6,611 nt of DNA, taken from Rhizobium sp. LCM 4573 (GTDB taxonomy: Bacteria; Pseudomonadota; Alphaproteobacteria; Rhizobiales; Rhizobiaceae). Shown piece by piece: positions 1-6,417 of the stretch. Position 1 is the stretch's first letter; every line of letters starts with the position of its first letter. Position numbers and translations under genes: made by a program. The DNA is taken from the NCBI RefSeq assembly GCF_001854865.1, contig NZ_MDDW01000001.1:758772-765382 (forward strand), given 5' to 3'. A model generated the notes under the pieces. The model worked only from the letters and a program-made list of their open reading frames with translations, was not told the DNA's origin and did not search any database.

Positions 1-559
1 TGTACTCGTAGACGATGTCGATGCGGCCGGGATAGGCTACCCAGCGAAGCTTAGCGTAGAACAGCACGAGCGAGAGCAGACCGAGCCAGAAGATCGGCAC
101 GGAATAGCCGATGAGGCCTATCACCCGAACGACCTGGTCGGCGATGCTGCCGCGCTTGACGGCGGCGAGCACGCCGAGCGGCACGCCGAGCACCGCCCCG
201 ATGACGGTGCCGATGGTGGCAAGCTCGATCGTCGCCGGGAAGACGCGAGCTATATCCGTCATCACCGGATTTGTGGTGAGTACCGACGTGCCGAAATCGC
301 CGGAGAGCGCCTGTTTCACATAGATATAGAACTGCTGGTAGAGCGGCAGGTTAAGGCCAAGCTCTTCCCTCACCCGCTCCACTACATGGTTGGGCGCGCG
401 GTCGCCGACGATGGCCAGCGCTGGATCGATGGGCACGACGCGCCCAATGAAGAAGGTGACGGCAAGCAGGCCGAAGAAGGTCGTGACGACCGTCACCGCG
501 AAACGCAGGACGGACTTCGCGTAGGACGAGGCACGGCGCCGGTTGCGCCGTGTCGTCAC
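1..559 (-). CDS. ABC transporter permease, DppB/OppB type, partial (N-terminal 186 residues)
   Basis: This is the first membrane subunit of a peptide-type (family 5) ABC importer; it forms half of the channel in the inner membrane. The visible 186 residues read MTTRRNRRRA at the N-terminus, then a hydrophobic helix at about 17-38, a periplasmic stretch containing GDFGTS (87-92, the G-D-x-G-x-S element usual in this family), and two more helices at about 108-133 and 143-168 with SVPIFWLG at 152-159. The cytoplasmic EAA loop lies beyond the left edge; full family members are about 310-330 residues. The start is uncertain: GTG at 559 gives the usual N-terminus, but TTG at 580 or 574 are in frame, and no start has a convincing Shine-Dalgarno. 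The reading frame opens directly at the stop of the upstream binding-protein gene (593-595), in the same frame, so the two genes are almost certainly cotranscribed and probably translationally coupled. Confidence 0.9.
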   Translation of the reverse strand, partial: MTTRRNRRRASSYAKSVLRFAVTVVTTFFGLLAVTFFIGRVVPIDPALAIVGDRAPNHVVERVREELGLNLPLYQQFYIYVKQALSGDFGTSVLTTNPVMTDIARVFPATIELATIGTVIGAVLGVPLGVLAAVKRGSIADQVVRVIGLIGYSVPIFWLGLLSLVLFYAKLRWVAYPGRIDIVYEY

Positions 560-592
560 CGATGTTTCAGGCAAGGTCAAGGACGCTGCCCG

Positions 593-2236
593 CTATTCCT
601 TGGAGACCTGGTAGACGAAGTTGGTATCGAAGCTCGGGCCGAGCTTGAAGTCCTTGAGCTTCGAGGAGTGGCCGGCCACTTCCGTCTGCTGGAAAACGAT
701 CACGAAGGGGCTGGTGGCGAGCACCTTGCGCTGCAGATCCTCATAGGTCGCGGCGCGTTTGGCGCTGTCCTTTTCCAGTAGCGCGCCCTTTGCCGCGTCG
801 CTGAGTTCGGCCGGAACATCCCAGGCATTGCGCCAAGCGAGCGTCTTGTTGGTGCCCTCGTCGGAATTGTCCGGGTTGATCGTGAAGGTCTCGGCATTCG
901 AGTTCGGGTCGAAATAATCCGAACCCCACTGGCCGATATAGATATCGTGCTGGCGGGCGCGGAACTTGGTCAGCGTCTGCTTGCCGTCGCCGGGGATGAT
1001 CTCCAGCTTGATGCCGGCCTGGGCGAGCGTCTGCTGCACGCTCTCGGCAATGCCGGTGACCGGCTGCGTGTTGCGCACGTCCATGGTGACGGTGAAGCCG
1101 TCGGGAAGGCCGGCCTTGGCAAGCAGCTCCTTGGCCTTGGCCACGTCGAGCTTGTACGGCTTCTCATCCAGAGCGCCGAGCTGGCCCTTCGGCAGGAAGG
1201 TCTGGTGGATTTCGCCGATACCCTTGATGAGCGTCGCGCCGATCGCGTCATAGTCGACCAGATATTTGAAGGCCTCGATGACTTCCGGCTTGGCGAGTGT
1301 CTCGTTCTTCTGGTTGAGGCTGAAATAGTAGATGGTGCCTTTCGGCGCGGAAGTGAGCGTGAAGCCTTCCTTCTTCGACACGGCATCCATATCGCCCGGC
1401 TCAAGATTGCGGGCCACATCGATATCGCCGTTCTCCAGCGCCAGGCGCTGGCCGGCGCTTTCCTTCATGTGGCGGTAGATGACCCGCTTCAGCTTCGGCG
1501 CTTCGCCGAAATAGTTCGGATTGGCTTCCAGAACGACCGCTTCATTGGCGCGCCAGGTCACCGTCTTGAACGGACCGGAGCCGGCAAAGCCGGTCTTGAG
1601 GAACGCGTTGCCGAAATCGGTATCATATTTGTAATCGTCGCTCGGCGTGACCGGCTTGGCGTTTTCCATCACCAGCTTCTTGTCGACGACGGAAGCGACG
1701 GTCGAGGTCAGCACGTTGAGAACGAAGCTCGGCGCATAGGCCTTGTCGACGGTGAGCGTGAAGGTGGTTTCATCGACGGCCTTTGCCTTCTCGGTCACGT
1801 TGTCGCCGGTAAGGCCGAACTGCGTGAGAAGGAAGGCGGGCGACTTGTCGAGCTTTACCGCGCGCTCGAAGGAGAATGCCACGTCCTCGGCGGTCAGCGG
1901 ATTGCCGGAGGCGAATTTGAGGTCCGGCTTCAGCTTGAACGTATAGGTGAGGCCATCGTCGGAAATGGTCCAGCTATCGGCGAGCTCGCCGACCACTTCA
2001 GACGTCTTGCTGGGATCGAGACGGACCAGGAGATTATAGGTATTGGCGGTGACTTCCGCCGTGGAAAGCTCGAAGGCTTCGCCGGGATCGAGCGTGATGA
2101 TGTCGTCGATGGCGAAACCCTCGACGAGCGTGTCGGCCGGCGTTTCGGCGAATGCCTGCGGCGAGGCCGCCAGCATCAGCGCAAACGCTGCGCCGGTGGA
2201 AAGCACGCGAAGCCGTTTGTTGAGTGAATTCATCAT
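593..2236 (-). CDS. Periplasmic peptide-binding protein of an ABC transporter (family 5 solute-binding protein)
   Basis: This is a 547-residue extracytoplasmic solute-binding protein that captures a peptide-like ligand in the periplasm and delivers it to the permease encoded just downstream. A Sec signal peptide is clear: basic NKRLR (6-10), a hydrophobic core at about 15-25, and an A-F-A cleavage site after residue 30, so the mature protein begins ETPADT. The family 5 signature lies at about 83-125, including ADSW, DGLTYTFKLK and the T-A-E-D-V-A-F-S-F-E-R run. GSGPFK (219-224) and NPNYF (239-243) are also usual family elements. Length is normal for DppA/OppA proteins. The first of two adjacent ATGs is chosen because a strong AGGGGA sits 7 bases before it. 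The gene follows the M19 dipeptidase after a 43-base gap, which supports a di- or oligopeptide ligand, but the exact ligand cannot be read from sequence. Nickel, opine or other family 5 ligands remain possible. Confidence 0.95.
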   Translation of the reverse strand: MMNSLNKRLRVLSTGAAFALMLAASPQAFAETPADTLVEGFAIDDIITLDPGEAFELSTAEVTANTYNLLVRLDPSKTSEVVGELADSWTISDDGLTYTFKLKPDLKFASGNPLTAEDVAFSFERAVKLDKSPAFLLTQFGLTGDNVTEKAKAVDETTFTLTVDKAYAPSFVLNVLTSTVASVVDKKLVMENAKPVTPSDDYKYDTDFGNAFLKTGFAGSGPFKTVTWRANEAVVLEANPNYFGEAPKLKRVIYRHMKESAGQRLALENGDIDVARNLEPGDMDAVSKKEGFTLTSAPKGTIYYFSLNQKNETLAKPEVIEAFKYLVDYDAIGATLIKGIGEIHQTFLPKGQLGALDEKPYKLDVAKAKELLAKAGLPDGFTVTMDVRNTQPVTGIAESVQQTLAQAGIKLEIIPGDGKQTLTKFRARQHDIYIGQWGSDYFDPNSNAETFTINPDNSDEGTNKTLAWRNAWDVPAELSDAAKGALLEKDSAKRAATYEDLQRKVLATSPFVIVFQQTEVAGHSSKLKDFKLGPSFDTNFVYQVSKE

Positions 2237-2241
2237 GGTCG

Positions 2242-2256
2242 TTCCCCTGTTTTTTT
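2242..2256 (-). promoter_or_regulatory. Strong ribosome binding site with upstream A-tract for the binding-protein gene
   Basis: On the minus strand an A7 tract (2256-2250) is followed by CAGGGGAA (2249-2242), with 7 bases between the last G of the core and the ATG at 2236. This is the best Shine-Dalgarno in the peptide cluster. It decides the first ATG over the second and fits the high level at which binding proteins are usually made relative to their transporter partners. The A-tract may keep the site unpaired; that is inference. Confidence 0.7.
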
Positions 2257-2279
2257 GAACTCTCGAATTTCCGGAGCGC

Positions 2280-3329
2280 CTATTCGTGCCAGGCTTTCCC
2301 CAAAACCCTCAGCCAGTTTTCCCGGCATAATTTCATCAATTCCACGTCAGCGTATCCCGCACCCTTGAGTGCCGCAACCAGATTCTGATTGCCCGCCGCG
2401 TCCTGAATATCCTGCGGAATCGAGGCGCCGTCGAAGTCCGAGCCGAGCGATACATGGTCGATCCCCATGCGTTCGACCATGTAGTTAACATGGCGGACCA
2501 TGTCGGAAAGCGGGGTCCCGACATCGTCTCGGCCGTCGGCTCTCAGCATGGTGACGGCGTAGTTGAGCCCGACGAGCCCACCGCTTTCGCGGATCGCGTC
2601 AAGCTGACGGTCGGTGAGGTTGCGGGCGACCGGCGTCAGCGCATGAGCGTTGGAATGGCTGGCGATCAGCGGCTGGTCGGAGGTCTTCGCAACGTCCCAG
2701 AAACCTCGCTCGGTGATATGGGCGAGATCGATCAGGATTCCGAGCCGGTTGCAGGCCTTCACGAGTTCAAAGCCGAGCTCGGTAAGCCCCGGCGCGGTAT
2801 CCGGCGACATGGGATAGGCGAAAGGTACGCCATGGCCGAAGATATTGTGGCGGCTCCAGACGGGCCCGAGCGACCGAAGGCCGGCGGCGTGGAAGACTTC
2901 CAGCGCGGCGAGGTCGGGATCAATCGCCTCGCAGCCTTCCATGTGCATGACCGCGGCGAAGATGCCCTCGGCCATTGCCTTGCGGATTTCGCGCGTCGAG
3001 CGGCAGAGCCGCCAGGCATTCGCCCGGTCGAGACGCAGCGAAATTGCCGCCATTTCGAGCGCGGTCGAGAGCGACGGCCCGTGCTCCAGCGGGGCTGCAA
3101 GCGGCGTCTCGTAATGGCCGTTCTCGTCCGGCTCTTTCAGGATAAGATCGCCTGAAGGCACGTAGATGGCGCAGAGCCCGCCGGCGAGCCCGCCCGCCTT
3201 GGCGCGCGGCGCATCGATATGTCCCGCGGGCGTGCCGCTCATGAATTCCGCAACCGGATCGCCGCCGGCCTTCATGTTCCGCCAGAGCCGCAGAAGCACG
3301 TCGTTATGGCCGTCGAACACCAGTTCCAT
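2280..3329 (-). CDS. Membrane-type dipeptidase, peptidase family M19 (renal dipeptidase family)
   Basis: This is a 349-residue zinc dipeptidase of the amidohydrolase fold that hydrolyses dipeptides; many bacterial family members accept D- or unusual residues at the C-terminal position. The binuclear zinc and catalytic residues can be placed by analogy with human renal dipeptidase: H8 and D10 in DGHND, E131 in MEGCE, H204 in DLAH, H225 in ASHS, and D298 in GSDFDG. R236 in VARN is in place for the substrate-carboxylate arginine. There is no signal peptide or membrane helix, so unlike the mammalian anchored enzyme it should act in the cytoplasm. The ATG at 3329 has a modest GGGA 8 bases upstream and begins at the zinc motif, as in short bacterial members. 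It lies 43 bases before the peptide-binding protein gene, which suggests it cleaves what the transporter imports. The exact substrate is unknown. Confidence 0.95.
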   Translation of the reverse strand: MELVFDGHNDVLLRLWRNMKAGGDPVAEFMSGTPAGHIDAPRAKAGGLAGGLCAIYVPSGDLILKEPDENGHYETPLAAPLEHGPSLSTALEMAAISLRLDRANAWRLCRSTREIRKAMAEGIFAAVMHMEGCEAIDPDLAALEVFHAAGLRSLGPVWSRHNIFGHGVPFAYPMSPDTAPGLTELGFELVKACNRLGILIDLAHITERGFWDVAKTSDQPLIASHSNAHALTPVARNLTDRQLDAIRESGGLVGLNYAVTMLRADGRDDVGTPLSDMVRHVNYMVERMGIDHVSLGSDFDGASIPQDIQDAAGNQNLVAALKGAGYADVELMKLCRENWLRVLGKAWHE

Positions 3330-3423
3330 GAAAAGAGTCCCGATTTATTGCGAAAGATATTTGTGGTGAGCCGAAACGGCGATCCTAACCGAGCTTCGCC
3401 TCTCTACAAGACGGAATCTCGGA
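3330..3423 (-). other. Intergenic region between the phosphoribosyltransferase and dipeptidase genes
   Basis: These 94 bases form the widest gap in the minus-strand series, so a secondary promoter for the dipeptidase-transporter genes could lie here. The best candidate I see on the minus strand is TTGTAG (3407-3402) and TAGGAT (3385-3380) with a 16-base spacer, which is weak (3/6 and 4/6 to consensus). A perfect small inverted repeat GCCG-AAA-CGGC lies at 3370-3380, just downstream of that -10. There is no T-run after any hairpin, so no intrinsic terminator is evident after the phosphoribosyltransferase gene. Confidence 0.3.
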
Positions 3424-4101
3424 TCATGCCACCCATTTCCCCTGCTCGCTTTTCTTCAACAGAGGCGTACGGAAGACCCCGACCACCCGCTGCCGCCATT
3501 GGGGTCCCTGCGAGTCCAGCCTGTCGTGCCAGCGCTCCGATTGCAGCATGGCCGCACCGATCACCACCGGCTCGATGCCGAGAGAACCCATCAGCGAAAG
3601 GCCTGAGATGATGGAGGTTCCGCTGGAGATCACGTCGTCGATCAGCGCCACCCGCTTGCCTTCGATCAGCGGCAGCATTCGCGGATCGACATAGAGCCGC
3701 TTGACCTGCTCCGGCGTGGTGATCGAGGAAAGCGGCACGGAAAGGGTCTCGTCGTACCAGAATTTTCGCGAGGTCCCGAGCGGCACGTAGCGAGAGTGGC
3801 CAAGCACGCGGGCGACAGCAGCCGCAAGCGTGAGGCCGAGCGTCGGCAGGCCGACAATCACCTCCGGGCGGAAGGCCGAGATCTTGTAGGCGAGATCGGC
3901 GGCAAGCACATCCTGCACCTCGAAACTCGCCTGATTTACGATGAGCGAGGCCAGCGCATGCTCCCCATCGGCGAGCGGCCGGATCGGCAGACGAATCTGG
4001 CGGCCGTCGTCGAGCGTCGCCGGATAGAAGGCCGAGTGGGGGCCGGCGGGATCGAAGCTCGATGCAGGGTGGACTTCCTGCCAGAATTCATGCGGCTGCA
4101 T
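3424..4101 (-). CDS. Phosphoribosyltransferase-family protein (type I PRTase fold)
   Basis: This is a 225-residue protein of the type I phosphoribosyltransferase family. Members of the family transfer phosphoribose from PRPP to a base, or bind PRPP or nucleotides as regulators. The diagnostic PRPP-binding loop ALIDDVISSGTS is at 152-163, with a hydrophobic strand before two acidic residues and a small-residue turn. A conserved-looking GLPTLGLTLA segment at 84-93 matches the earlier ribose-phosphate-contacting strand and loop. The SRKFWYDETL stretch (111-120) would be the flexible hood loop that closes over the active site. It is somewhat longer than adenine phosphoribosyltransferase (about 180 residues) and not close enough to Apt, PyrE or Xpt for me to name a base. 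The ATG at 4101 has GGGAG 4 bases upstream, a slightly tight spacing. It lies 60 bases after the LysR gene on the same strand. A weak TTCACG-N17-GATACG on the minus strand (4135-4107) could be its own promoter. Confidence 0.85.
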   Translation of the reverse strand: MQPHEFWQEVHPASSFDPAGPHSAFYPATLDDGRQIRLPIRPLADGEHALASLIVNQASFEVQDVLAADLAYKISAFRPEVIVGLPTLGLTLAAAVARVLGHSRYVPLGTSRKFWYDETLSVPLSSITTPEQVKRLYVDPRMLPLIEGKRVALIDDVISSGTSIISGLSLMGSLGIEPVVIGAAMLQSERWHDRLDSQGPQWRQRVVGVFRTPLLKKSEQGKWVA

Positions 4102-4161
4102 AAGGCTCCCGTATCAATCGAGAAAGACGAGTCGTGAAGCGGAGTCCTACCGCCGCCAGCT

Positions 4162-5079
4162 TCACCAGCCAACCACTTCCTCGCGATAGCGGCTCACTTC
4201 ATCGAGAAGCCAGGCGCGGAAGGCAGCAACCGGCCGGAGGTCCACCTTGGCGAACGGCGCCACTGCATAATAGGAACTCGGGCTCTTCACCTGATGCGGA
4301 AAGGCTTGGACGAGTTGGCCGCTCGCCAGCTCGGAGTCGATGAGGAAGAGCGGCATCAGCGCCACCCCGAGCCCCGCGATGCAGGCCTGCGCGACGTTGG
4401 AGAACTGCTCGAACCTCATTCCCTGCGACGAAGCTCCGGAAATGCCGAGGCTCTGGAACCAATGATCCCAGGCGCCCGGCCGCGAGGCCATGTGCAGAAG
4501 CGGCAGGCGCTGGATATCCTCCGGCCGGCGGATCGGGTGTTCCGCAAGGAAAGCCGGCGATGCGACCGGCGCCACCATCTCCTCCATGAGATAGGTGCAT
4601 TCCGCACCCGGCCAATCCGGCTGGCCGACATGGATTGCCATGTCGATCCCCTCGCGATCGAAATCGAATATGCCGATGCGGGTTGCGAAGTTCAGCGTAA
4701 CCTCCGGATGGCTGGCGACGAAATGGGGAATTCGCGGCATCAGCCAGCGCGTGCCGAAGGTCGGCAGAATGGCGAGGTTCAACTGGTCGCTATGCCGTTT
4801 CGTCATGACCTGCAAGGAAGCCGAGCGGATCTGCGACAGCGCGCCGGCGATGGATTTGGCATAGCTCGCACCCGCCGCGGTCAAGCCGACCCCACGGCTG
4901 CTGCGCTCGAAAAGCAGAATGCCCAATTGCTCCTCCAGGCTGGAAACCTGGCGGCTGATCGCCCCTTGTGTCAGCGACAGCTCTTCCGCCGCCGCCGAGA
5001 AACTGCCCAGCCGCGCAACGGAATCGAAGGCGGCGAGCGCTGCGGTAGAAGGAAGGAGCTTCCGGCTGAGGTTGACCAT
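4162..5079 (-). CDS. LysR-type transcriptional regulator, GcvA-like
   Basis: This is a 305-residue DNA-binding regulator. An N-terminal winged helix-turn-helix occupies about residues 10-68, with the recognition region around SFSAAAEELSLTQGAISRQV (26-45) and the typical LFERSSRGVGLTAAG ending (56-70). A linker helix and a periplasmic-binding-protein-like effector domain follow (about 95-300), and GTRWLMPRIPHF at 109-120 is typical of the GcvA branch. It is divergent from gcdH across 99 bases, and the Pseudomonas gcdH neighbour GcdR, a glutarate-responsive LysR activator, is the obvious model. It also sits 60 bases ahead of the phosphoribosyltransferase gene on the same strand, so control of the peptide genes is an alternative. 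The ATG at 5079 is the furthest upstream possible start, since in-frame stops TAG, TAA and TAA lie 4-12 bases before it. There is no properly spaced Shine-Dalgarno, which fits a nearly leaderless transcript. Confidence 0.93.
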   Translation of the reverse strand: MVNLSRKLLPSTAALAAFDSVARLGSFSAAAEELSLTQGAISRQVSSLEEQLGILLFERSSRGVGLTAAGASYAKSIAGALSQIRSASLQVMTKRHSDQLNLAILPTFGTRWLMPRIPHFVASHPEVTLNFATRIGIFDFDREGIDMAIHVGQPDWPGAECTYLMEEMVAPVASPAFLAEHPIRRPEDIQRLPLLHMASRPGAWDHWFQSLGISGASSQGMRFEQFSNVAQACIAGLGVALMPLFLIDSELASGQLVQAFPHQVKSPSSYYAVAPFAKVDLRPVAAFRAWLLDEVSRYREEVVGW

Positions 5080-5087
5080 GCCTTATT

Positions 5088-5116
5088 ACTATACGTCATA
5101 GCTGATTGAGTAAACT
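5088..5116 (-). promoter_or_regulatory. Probable promoter of the LysR gene, giving a nearly leaderless mRNA
   Basis: On the minus strand TATAGT (5093-5088) matches the sigma-70 -10 in 5 of 6 positions. The -35 is poor: TTTACT (5114-5109) with a short 15-base spacer, or AGTTTA (5116-5111) with 17. Transcription would begin near 5081, only a couple of bases before the ATG at 5079. The -10 overlaps one inverted repeat and the -35 overlaps the other, as expected for autorepression by the LysR protein. Confidence 0.45.
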
Positions 5117-5117
5117 C
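5089..5117. promoter_or_regulatory. Candidate LysR operators: two small inverted repeats
   Basis: CTAT-N5-ATAG lies at 5089-5101 and GAGT-AA-ACTC at 5108-5117; both arms match perfectly in each. Measured from the expected gcdH start of transcription (about 5156), their centres fall near -61 and -43. These are the usual positions of the recognition site (around -65) and the activation site next to the -35 in LysR-controlled promoters. The first is 13 bp, the length of a T-N11-A box, but its ends are C and G rather than T and A. Assignment to the adjacent LysR protein is inference. Confidence 0.45.
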
Positions 5118-5120
5118 CGC

Positions 5121-5149
5121 TTGCCCGCGCAGGCAGCCGCATCGATAAT
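5121..5149 (+). promoter_or_regulatory. Probable sigma-70 promoter of gcdH
   Basis: TTGCCC (5121-5126) and GATAAT (5144-5149) are separated by exactly 17 bases. They match the TTGACA/TATAAT consensus in 4 and 5 of 6 positions; read one base to the left, CTTGCC also matches the rhizobial CTTGAC -35 in 5 of 6. Transcription would start near 5156, leaving a leader of about 23 bases that contains the GGGAG ribosome binding site. A short TGCC-N6-GGCA inverted repeat (5122-5135) lies in the -35 and spacer. Confidence 0.6.
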
Positions 5150-5178
5150 CCCGGCAGTCCATAACGGGAGATTTGATT

Positions 5179-6366
5179 GTGAGCGCACACGCGGCCTTTT
5201 CCTGGAGCGATCCGTTTCTTCTTGAAGACCAGCTGACCGACGAGGAGCGGATGATCCGCGATGCGGCCGCCGCCTTCGCCAAGTCCGAGCTTCTGCCGCG
5301 CGTTCAGGAAGCCTATCTTTCCGAAACCTCCGAACCCGAGCTCTTCCGCCTCATGGGGCAGGCGGGCCTGCTCGGCGTGACGCTGCCGGAAGAATACGGC
5401 GCGGCGAATGCCAATTACGTCTCCTACGGCCTCGTCGCCCGCGAAATCGAGCGTATCGACAGCGGTTACCGTTCGATGATGAGCGTGCAGTCCTCGCTGG
5501 TCATCTATCCTATCTTTGCCTACGGCTCCGACGAGCAGAAAAAGAAATACCTGCCGGGCCTCGTCTCCGGCGAGCTGATCGGCTGTTTCGGATTGACCGA
5601 GCCAGACGCCGGCTCCGATCCGGGCGGCATGAAGACCCGGGCCGAGAAGATCGAAGGCGGGTTCCGCCTGCGCGGCTCCAAGATGTGGATTTCCAATGCG
5701 CCGATCGCCGACGTCTTCGTCGTCTGGGCTAAGTCCGAAGCTCACAACAACGAAATCCGCGGCTTCGTTCTGGAAAAAGGCATGAAGGGCCTCTCCGCTC
5801 CGAAGATCGGCGGCAAGCTCTCGCTGCGCGCCTCGATCACAGGCGAGATCGTTCTGGATGGCGTCGAGGTCTCCGAAGATGCGATGCTGCCAAACGTTTC
5901 AGGCCTGAAAGGTCCGTTCGGCTGCCTCAACCGCGCCCGCTACGGCATTTCCTGGGGTGTTTTGGGATCTGCCGAAGACTGCTGGTTCCGTGCCCGCCAG
6001 TACGGCCTCGACCGTAAACAGTTCGGCAAGCCGCTCGCCGGCATGCAGCTCTACCAGAAGAAGCTTGCCGACATGCAGACCGAAATCGCGCTCGGCCTCC
6101 AGGCATCCTTACGCGTCGGCCGGCTGATGGACGAGCATCGCATGGCGCCGGAAATGATCTCAATCGTCAAGCGCAACAACTGCGGCAAGGCGCTGGATAT
6201 CGCCCGCCAGGCGCGCGACATGCACGGCGGCAACGGCATTCAAATCGAGTTCCATGTCATGCGCCACGCGCAGAACCTGGAAACGGTCAACACCTACGAG
6301 GGTACGCATGACGTTCATGCGCTGATCCTCGGCCGCGCCCAGACAGGCATCCAGGCGTTTTTCTGA
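5179..6366 (+). CDS. gcdH: Glutaryl-CoA dehydrogenase
   Basis: This FAD-dependent acyl-CoA dehydrogenase oxidises and decarboxylates glutaryl-CoA to crotonyl-CoA in the breakdown of lysine, tryptophan and glutarate; electrons pass to electron-transfer flavoprotein. The 395 residues follow the human enzyme closely, including [13 protein letters not shown] (95-107), [14 protein letters not shown] (135-148), [15 protein letters not shown] (194-208), [11 protein letters not shown] (253-263) and [20 protein letters not shown] (331-350). Catalytic base E374 lies in NTYEGTHD, corresponding to human Glu370. R98 and S102 match the residues (human Arg94, Ser98) that bind the distal carboxylate of the substrate, separating it from general acyl-CoA dehydrogenases. 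GTG at 5179 is preferred because GGGAG (5166-5170) stands 8 bases before it; TTG at 5173, giving two more residues, would be only 2 bases from that site. The gene is monocistronic, with its own promoter and terminator, and divergent from a LysR gene that probably regulates it. Confidence 0.95.
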   Translation: MSAHAAFSWSDPFLLEDQLTDEERMIRDAAAAFAKSELLPRVQEAYLSETSEPELFRLMGQAGLLGVTLPEEYGAANANYVSYGLVAREIERIDSGYRSMMSVQSSLVIYPIFAYGSDEQKKKYLPGLVSGELIGCFGLTEPDAGSDPGGMKTRAEKIEGGFRLRGSKMWISNAPIADVFVVWAKSEAHNNEIRGFVLEKGMKGLSAPKIGGKLSLRASITGEIVLDGVEVSEDAMLPNVSGLKGPFGCLNRARYGISWGVLGSAEDCWFRARQYGLDRKQFGKPLAGMQLYQKKLADMQTEIALGLQASLRVGRLMDEHRMAPEMISIVKRNNCGKALDIARQARDMHGGNGIQIEFHVMRHAQNLETVNTYEGTHDVHALILGRAQTGIQAFF

Positions 6367-6377
6367 TCTTTCTATCT

Positions 6378-6412
6378 AAGGGGCGTGGGTGGACACACTC
6401 CACGCCGCTTTT
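6378..6412 (+). terminator. Rho-independent terminator of gcdH
   Basis: A perfect 7-bp stem GGCGTGG (6382-6388) / CCACGCC (6400-6406) encloses an 11-base loop. It is extended by AAG/CTT (6378-6380, 6408-6410) across a single G-G mismatch and followed by a TTTT run (6409-6412). It begins 12 bases after the gcdH stop codon. Confidence 0.8.
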
Positions 6413-6417
6413 CGTCA

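Noticed and set aside
947..2227. A 426-codon open frame on the plus strand opposite the peptide-binding protein gene
   Set aside because: It is the mirror of a strongly biased high-GC gene; its translation is low-complexity, shows no recognisable domain, and the minus-strand protein is a clear family member with a signal peptide.
2454..3155. A 233-codon open frame on the plus strand opposite the dipeptidase gene
   Set aside because: It is a shadow of the M19 gene, which has all its active-site residues on the other strand.
270..3370. The same 12 bases, ATTTGTGGTGAG, near 270 and again near 3360
   Set aside because: One copy is inside permease coding sequence and the other is intergenic; there is no longer shared context, so chance is the best explanation.
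4136..4163. GAAGC/GCTTC inverted repeat at the end of the LysR gene, considered as a terminator
   Set aside because: The arms are only 5 bp with an 18-base loop and no T-run follows on the minus strand.
4294..5109. A 271-codon open frame on the plus strand opposite the LysR gene
   Set aside because: The protein is arginine-rich with no family pattern, and the opposite strand encodes a clear LysR regulator.
5089..5745. A 218-codon open frame on the minus strand across the LysR/gcdH gap and gcdH
   Set aside because: It lies opposite a near-textbook gcdH and runs through the promoter region; it is a codon-bias shadow.
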